Assembly (NCBI GenBank): GCA_910578075.1
Contig: CAJTPK010000005.1
Span: 71,482-135,481 of the forward strand
From: an uncultured Muribaculaceae bacterium
GTDB taxonomy: Bacteria; Bacteroidota; Bacteroidia; Bacteroidales; Muribaculaceae
DNA length: 64,000 nucleotides
Reading direction: 5' to 3'
Shown here in pieces: positions 60,257-64,000 of this stretch (the first letter of the stretch is position 1; every line of letters starts with the position of its first letter). The notes below the pieces were generated by a model, which did not search any database, was not told where the DNA came from, and saw only the letters and a program-made list of their open reading frames with translations. Position numbers and translations under genes: made by a program.

Positions 60257-61549
60257 ATGAATTTCATTGAAGAATTGACATGGCGTGGCATGATCCACAC
60301 GATGATGCCGGGCACAGACGAGCAACTTGCAAAAGAGATGACCACAGCATACCTCGGAATCGACCCTACGGCCGACTCGCTGCATATCGGTCACCTCTGC
60401 GGAGTCATGATGCTGCGTCATTTCCAGCGTTGCGGACACAAGCCATTAGCCCTTGTGGGAGGCGCAACCGGTATGATCGGTGACCCATCCGGCAAATCAG
60501 CGGAGCGCAATCTGCTTGATGAAAAGACATTGCGTCATAACCAGGAGGCGATTAAGAAACAGTTGGCAAAATTCCTTGATTTCGAATCCGATGCTCCCAA
60601 CCGCGCCGAGATGGTCAACAACTATGACTGGACAAAGGATGTTACATTCCTTGATTTCGCCCGCGAGATCGGTAAGCACATCACGGTAAACTACATGATG
60701 GCCAAAGACAGTGTGCAGAAACGCCTCAACGGCGAGGCTCGCGACGGATTGAGCTTCACTGAGTTCACCTACCAGCTTCTCCAGGGATTCGACTTCCTGC
60801 ACCTCTACCAGGACAAGAACTGCAAGCTCCAGCTCGGAGGCTCCGACCAATGGGGTAACATAACCACAGGAGCCGAACTGATACGACGCAAACTCGGTGG
60901 TGAAGTATTTGCCCTCACATGCCCGCTGATCACCAAAGCCGACGGTGGTAAATTCGGCAAGACTGAAAGCGGAAACGTATGGCTCGATCCGCGCTATACC
61001 TCCCCTTATAAATTCTACCAGTTCTGGCTCAATGTCTCTGACGCAGATGCCGAGAAATATCTCAAGATATTCACATTCCTTTCAAAGGAGGAGATAGAGG
61101 CACTTGTAAAAGAGCATAACGAGAATCCGGGAGCTCGCCCCTTGCAGAAACGTCTCGCCAAGGAGGTGACTACAATGGTTCACAGCGAGAAGGATTACAA
61201 CGCGGCTGTTGAGGCTTCGCAGATACTTTTCAGCAACTCCGCAGGTGAGGCACTGAAAGCTCTTGACGAACAGACTCTTCTTGACATCTTCGATGGTGTG
61301 CCCCGCTTCACCATATCAAAGGATGAACTTGCAGCCGGCATACCGGTGCTTGATCTTCTTGCTGTCAAGGCACAGGTATTTCCCTCCAAAGGAGAGGCTC
61401 GCAAGATGATCCAGGGAGGTGGTGTAAGCCTGAATAAGGAGAAACTGACCGATCCCGCCGCTACGATTGATGCAACCGCTCTTCTCGGTGGCAAATACCT
61501 CCACATCCAGAAAGGTAAGAAAAACCATTTCCTCCTTATCGCTGAATAA
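60257..61549 (+). CDS. tyrS: tyrosine-tRNA ligase
   Basis: 430 residues, TyrRS of the bacterial TyrS type. HIGH at 43-46 (DSLHIGHLCGVMML), GGATGMIGDPSGKSAERNLL, LQLGGSDQWGNITTG, the KMSKS-equivalent KFGKT at 232-236 and a C-terminal S4 RNA-binding domain (about 350-425, GEARKMIQGGGVSLN). Co-transcribed with the peptidase. Confidence 0.97.
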   Translation: MNFIEELTWRGMIHTMMPGTDEQLAKEMTTAYLGIDPTADSLHIGHLCGVMMLRHFQRCGHKPLALVGGATGMIGDPSGKSAERNLLDEKTLRHNQEAIKKQLAKFLDFESDAPNRAEMVNNYDWTKDVTFLDFAREIGKHITVNYMMAKDSVQKRLNGEARDGLSFTEFTYQLLQGFDFLHLYQDKNCKLQLGGSDQWGNITTGAELIRRKLGGEVFALTCPLITKADGGKFGKTESGNVWLDPRYTSPYKFYQFWLNVSDADAEKYLKIFTFLSKEEIEALVKEHNENPGARPLQKRLAKEVTTMVHSEKDYNAAVEASQILFSNSAGEALKALDEQTLLDIFDGVPRFTISKDELAAGIPVLDLLAVKAQVFPSKGEARKMIQGGGVSLNKEKLTDPAATIDATALLGGKYLHIQKGKKNHFLLIAE

Positions 61550-61575
61550 TAAAAATCATTTTCATAAATTCCACA

Positions 61576-62397
61576 ATGACCGCTACCCTCCCGTTGGTAT
61601 CTGTGCTGATGCCCGCCTACAGACAGGCAGAATATATTGAAGAAGCATTAGACTCGCTTCTAAAACAGACATATACCAACTGGGAGGTGGCCATAGTGGA
61701 TGACGGCTCCCCCGACAATGTAGCGGAAACTGTCAGGAAATACACGGAAAAGGATTCACGCATCAAGTTTTATCACACTGAAAATCATGGCGTAAGCGCA
61801 GCAAGAAATTATGCCGCCTCGCAAACATCCGGTGAGTTCATACTCCCCCTTGATGCCGATGACACTTTTGAACCGGGATATATGGAGGCTTGTGTTGCCA
61901 CCTTCAGGGAAAATCCGGACCTAAAACTTGTGTATTGCCAATGGAACATGTTCGGTGACGTAAAGAAGACACACCCGATATTCTACCGGGGATATGCCGA
62001 TCTGCTCATTGCAAACACCATATTCTCCGCAGCCATGTATCGCAGAAAAGATTTTGAGAGAGTAGGAGGATACGATATAGAAATCCCATTTGGCTTTGAA
62101 GACTGGAATTTCTGGATATCACTGTTGGATGAGAATTCACAGGTGTTTCAGATTCAACAGCCGCTGTTTAACTACAGAATCAAATCCGCGTCAAGAAGTG
62201 TGGATGTAAATGTGGAAAATAACCAACGCATCACCAGAGAATACATCTTCCGCAAAAATATCGACAGCTATACCCGCGTTTACCCCGATTTCATCGGTAT
62301 TCTCCAGCTACTTCAAGGCTACGAACACAGGGAGCAGAAATGGAAACGACGTTCGCTACCGAGCCGTCTGTGGCACGCCGTAAAAGGCACAATCTGA
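61576..62397 (+). CDS. GT2 family glycosyltransferase
   Basis: 273 residues. LVSVLMPAYRQAEYIEEALDSLLKQ, EVAIVDDGSPDNVAETV, GVSAARNYAASQTSGEFILPLDADDTFEPGYM (DxD as DADD) and VGGYDIEIPFGFEDWNFWISLLD show a complete GT-A enzyme. It comes 26 bp after tyrS and is convergent with the unknown gene at 62407, only 9 bp apart. Probably part of the same surface-glycan set as the cluster at 53540-59169. Confidence 0.92.
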   Translation: MTATLPLVSVLMPAYRQAEYIEEALDSLLKQTYTNWEVAIVDDGSPDNVAETVRKYTEKDSRIKFYHTENHGVSAARNYAASQTSGEFILPLDADDTFEPGYMEACVATFRENPDLKLVYCQWNMFGDVKKTHPIFYRGYADLLIANTIFSAAMYRRKDFERVGGYDIEIPFGFEDWNFWISLLDENSQVFQIQQPLFNYRIKSASRSVDVNVENNQRITREYIFRKNIDSYTRVYPDFIGILQLLQGYEHREQKWKRRSLPSRLWHAVKGTI

Positions 62398-62406
62398 GGC
62401 CCCGTT

Positions 62407-63651
62407 TCATAGAGAAAATTCAAATGTGACGGCTTCGAAGAAGTCGCCTTCCCGCATATCACATTCTATCTCGACACGCAGCCATCGCAGACGTATTCCG
62501 CGTAGCCCGCGGATATATGCACCACGCGCTGATGCGAGAAGATGCCATTTCTCGCGATGCTGAGAGCCGTAAAGCTTGAATTTCACCTTGTCGCGAGGAA
62601 AAACGCCCCTGAGAGTCACGTTTCTAACGCTTTTCTCATCTTCCGGATAATCCAGATGCAATGGCTCGGTAAGAAGACGGATACGCGATGCTCCTGCAAT
62701 CGGCGGTTCATTCCCTTCTGATTCCGTAAGGGAATCGAATGATGGCTGCTTAGTAAATCCGGAAAGCGTTCCCGCAGACAAAGGCACTGATGTGAATTCA
62801 GTCATCTGCCCGATTTCATCGTATGAAATTGATGCTATCCGTCTGAAGGGCAATGCACCTTCGGCACGATCCATCACCTCCTGCGCCGTGTAATGGTCAT
62901 ACTGCCAGCAACGCTTTGGTGTGCCATCCAACGTTATGCTCCGGATACCTGCCACATTCGCGTTATTATCATACATCGGTGCCTGCTCCGTCGCGAAAAC
63001 TTCAATCCCCGCTATCCTGCCTGATTGATTAGAAAAATTCACATCCGGAATGAATCGGCATTGTAAACGACCCGGAACATTACGGATCTGAGCGCGGGTG
63101 TGAAGATATTTGTCGGTCAATCCGTTAGCGACAATAGGAAGTCGCGGTGCGGACATAAACGCACGCATCACCCCAATATCATGCAACGCGGTGCGGGAGC
63201 CATCCTTAAAATGGTAACACCAGCCGAGACGGAATGGAGATGTGAAAAGATTGGATGATGCTGAAGCGTCGAGATAACCTTTAAGAGCGGCATGAACAGC
63301 AGCAGACCTGTTCTTCTGAAGCAATGCGCTCTCGGGAGCGGTAACGCCCTGATAATCGTCATTAAACCAAGCCAAGACACGGGGAATATCAACCTCGCTG
63401 ACATTAAAAGCCACCACTGCCTCCGGCCAACCGCCCATAGCGGGATGAACATTCCCCATTTCATCAGTCACAACCGATGCATACTGCGGACCATAACCGC
63501 CAAGATTCTCCCCGTAGAGTCGGAATTCCACACCGCAATCCGGCATATCCACATCGCTTCCGGGATTATTTTCCCCGTTTCCACCGGTGCTTTCATCTGC
63601 TATCTCGCTCTTGAGCACCTTTATCTTGCTGAACTCAATCCTCTTTCTCAT
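62407..63651 (-). CDS. unidentified protein, 414 residues
   Basis: Start ATG 63651 preferred over GTG 63657. No signal peptide or membrane segment. Predicted mostly beta: an N-terminal segment (CGVEFRLYGENLGGYGPQYASV), a middle with PIVANGLTDKYLHTRAQIRN and GIEVFATEQAPMYDNNANVAG, and a C-terminal domain from VTLRGVFPRDKVKFKLYGSQ with WHLLASARGAYIRGLRGIRLR and WLRVEIECDM, which looks like a discoidin- or jelly-roll-like sandwich. The tone of the sequence resembles phage-derived structural proteins, but there are no phage neighbours and I cannot name a family. Confidence 0.6.
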   Translation of the reverse strand: MRKRIEFSKIKVLKSEIADESTGGNGENNPGSDVDMPDCGVEFRLYGENLGGYGPQYASVVTDEMGNVHPAMGGWPEAVVAFNVSEVDIPRVLAWFNDDYQGVTAPESALLQKNRSAAVHAALKGYLDASASSNLFTSPFRLGWCYHFKDGSRTALHDIGVMRAFMSAPRLPIVANGLTDKYLHTRAQIRNVPGRLQCRFIPDVNFSNQSGRIAGIEVFATEQAPMYDNNANVAGIRSITLDGTPKRCWQYDHYTAQEVMDRAEGALPFRRIASISYDEIGQMTEFTSVPLSAGTLSGFTKQPSFDSLTESEGNEPPIAGASRIRLLTEPLHLDYPEDEKSVRNVTLRGVFPRDKVKFKLYGSQHREKWHLLASARGAYIRGLRGIRLRWLRVEIECDMREGDFFEAVTFEFSL

Positions 63652-63699
63652 AACCACAGGCTTTCATAAACTAAAAAATACCGTCATTAACAAAAAATA

Positions 63700-63731
63700 C
63701 CGGACGAAGATATCAACATATCTCCATCCGG
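63700..63731 (-). terminator. minus-strand terminator of a gene beyond the window
   Basis: 14-position stem (63700-63713 with 63718-63731) and a 4-nt loop. In minus-strand RNA the two mismatches become G-U pairs, so all 14 positions pair. It is followed by TATTTTTTG in that direction. It isolates the unknown gene from upstream transcription. Confidence 0.65.
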
Positions 63732-64000
63732 CAATCTTATCCGTTTACATCGCCCCTCCAACCAGCCTTCATCCATGCCTCCCAACCATGTCTCAGACCA
63801 AGCTTGAAATAAGCCTCAAACCATGTCTAAGGCCAAACTTAAAATTAAGTCTCAAACCATTATAACCATTGGTAACCATTTTAATTCAGCATTTTAAACC
63901 AAATTTTGGAAACCATTAAAACCATTCAAAAGCTCCGCTTTTGGCTTGACGCGAAAAGGTTTGAGACCAAAAGAACTCCTAATTCCTAACTCCTAATTCC
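63732..64000. other. intergenic, repetitive, no gene seen
   Basis: Contains a run of imperfect echoes of CTCAAACCAT / AACCATGTCT / AACCATT (about 63780-63930), a small hairpin CAAAAGC-TCC-GCTTTTG (63927-63943) and a terminal direct repeat ACTCCTAATTCC (63975 onward). No coding frame or RNA gene supported. Confidence 0.45.

Noticed and set aside
62407..63651. Prophage remnant
   Set aside because: Only a vague structural resemblance; no integrase, terminase, capsid or lysis gene and no attachment repeats nearby.

Overview
This window looks like chromosomal DNA of a gut Bacteroidales bacterium; a Muribaculaceae-type genome is my best guess from gene content, but no rRNA is present to fix it. 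The evidence for Bacteroidota is a SusC/SusD pair with secreted glycoside hydrolases, several Bacteroidota-type promoters (TTTG at -33, TAnnTTTG at -7), SPII lipoproteins and a typical set of housekeeping genes. There is one tRNA. I saw no CRISPR array, integrase or complete insertion sequence.

Layout. 1-6445 (minus): nadB, a CtpA-type S41 protease and mfd (cut by the window edge), tightly linked. 6446-7203: a 9-bp minisatellite and a small PepSY-like secreted protein. 7217-22893 (minus): a polysaccharide utilisation locus. SusC, SusD and a secreted binding protein form the upstream transcript. A second transcript with its own promoter carries GH28, a GH-A-like hydrolase broken by an in-frame amber codon, GH92 and a NagX/HGSNAT-like membrane protein. 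A RAYT-type transposase with repeats sits between the two transcripts. 23294-30098 (plus): a divergent operon of MFS sugar transporter, PfkB kinase, secreted histidine phosphatase, and a rare-looking fusion of a second histidine phosphatase to a GH89 alpha-N-acetylglucosaminidase. It ends at a strong hairpin, followed by tRNA-Pro.

30348-39829: a UbiA-like membrane protein and a YeiH transporter (minus), then psd-pssA (phosphatidylethanolamine synthesis), a small membrane protein, HAD phosphatase and orphan histidine kinase, then pheT and yebC. 39830-41383: REP-like repeats followed by a second RAYT transposase. 41402-45014 (minus): tsaE, birA, a YbhN-type membrane protein, an unknown membrane protein and a BspA-type leucine-rich repeat protein. 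45100-51399: carboxynorspermidine-dehydrogenase-like protein, GH31, lpxB and a beta-helix lipoprotein.

51482-62397: metG and tyrS bracket a glycosyltransferase cluster (seven genes: two StrF-like GTs, GT4, three GT2, GT90) plus an M28 peptidase. This is probably surface glycan (LPS or capsule) assembly and fits with the neighbouring lpxB. 62407-64000: one unidentified protein and intergenic sequence.

The most unusual items are the phosphatase-GH89 fusion in its transporter/kinase operon, two RAYT transposases carrying a DprA-like C-terminal domain next to their own repeats, the amber-interrupted hydrolase, and a recurring promoter arrangement in which the -7 box lies only 3-5 nt before the start codon.
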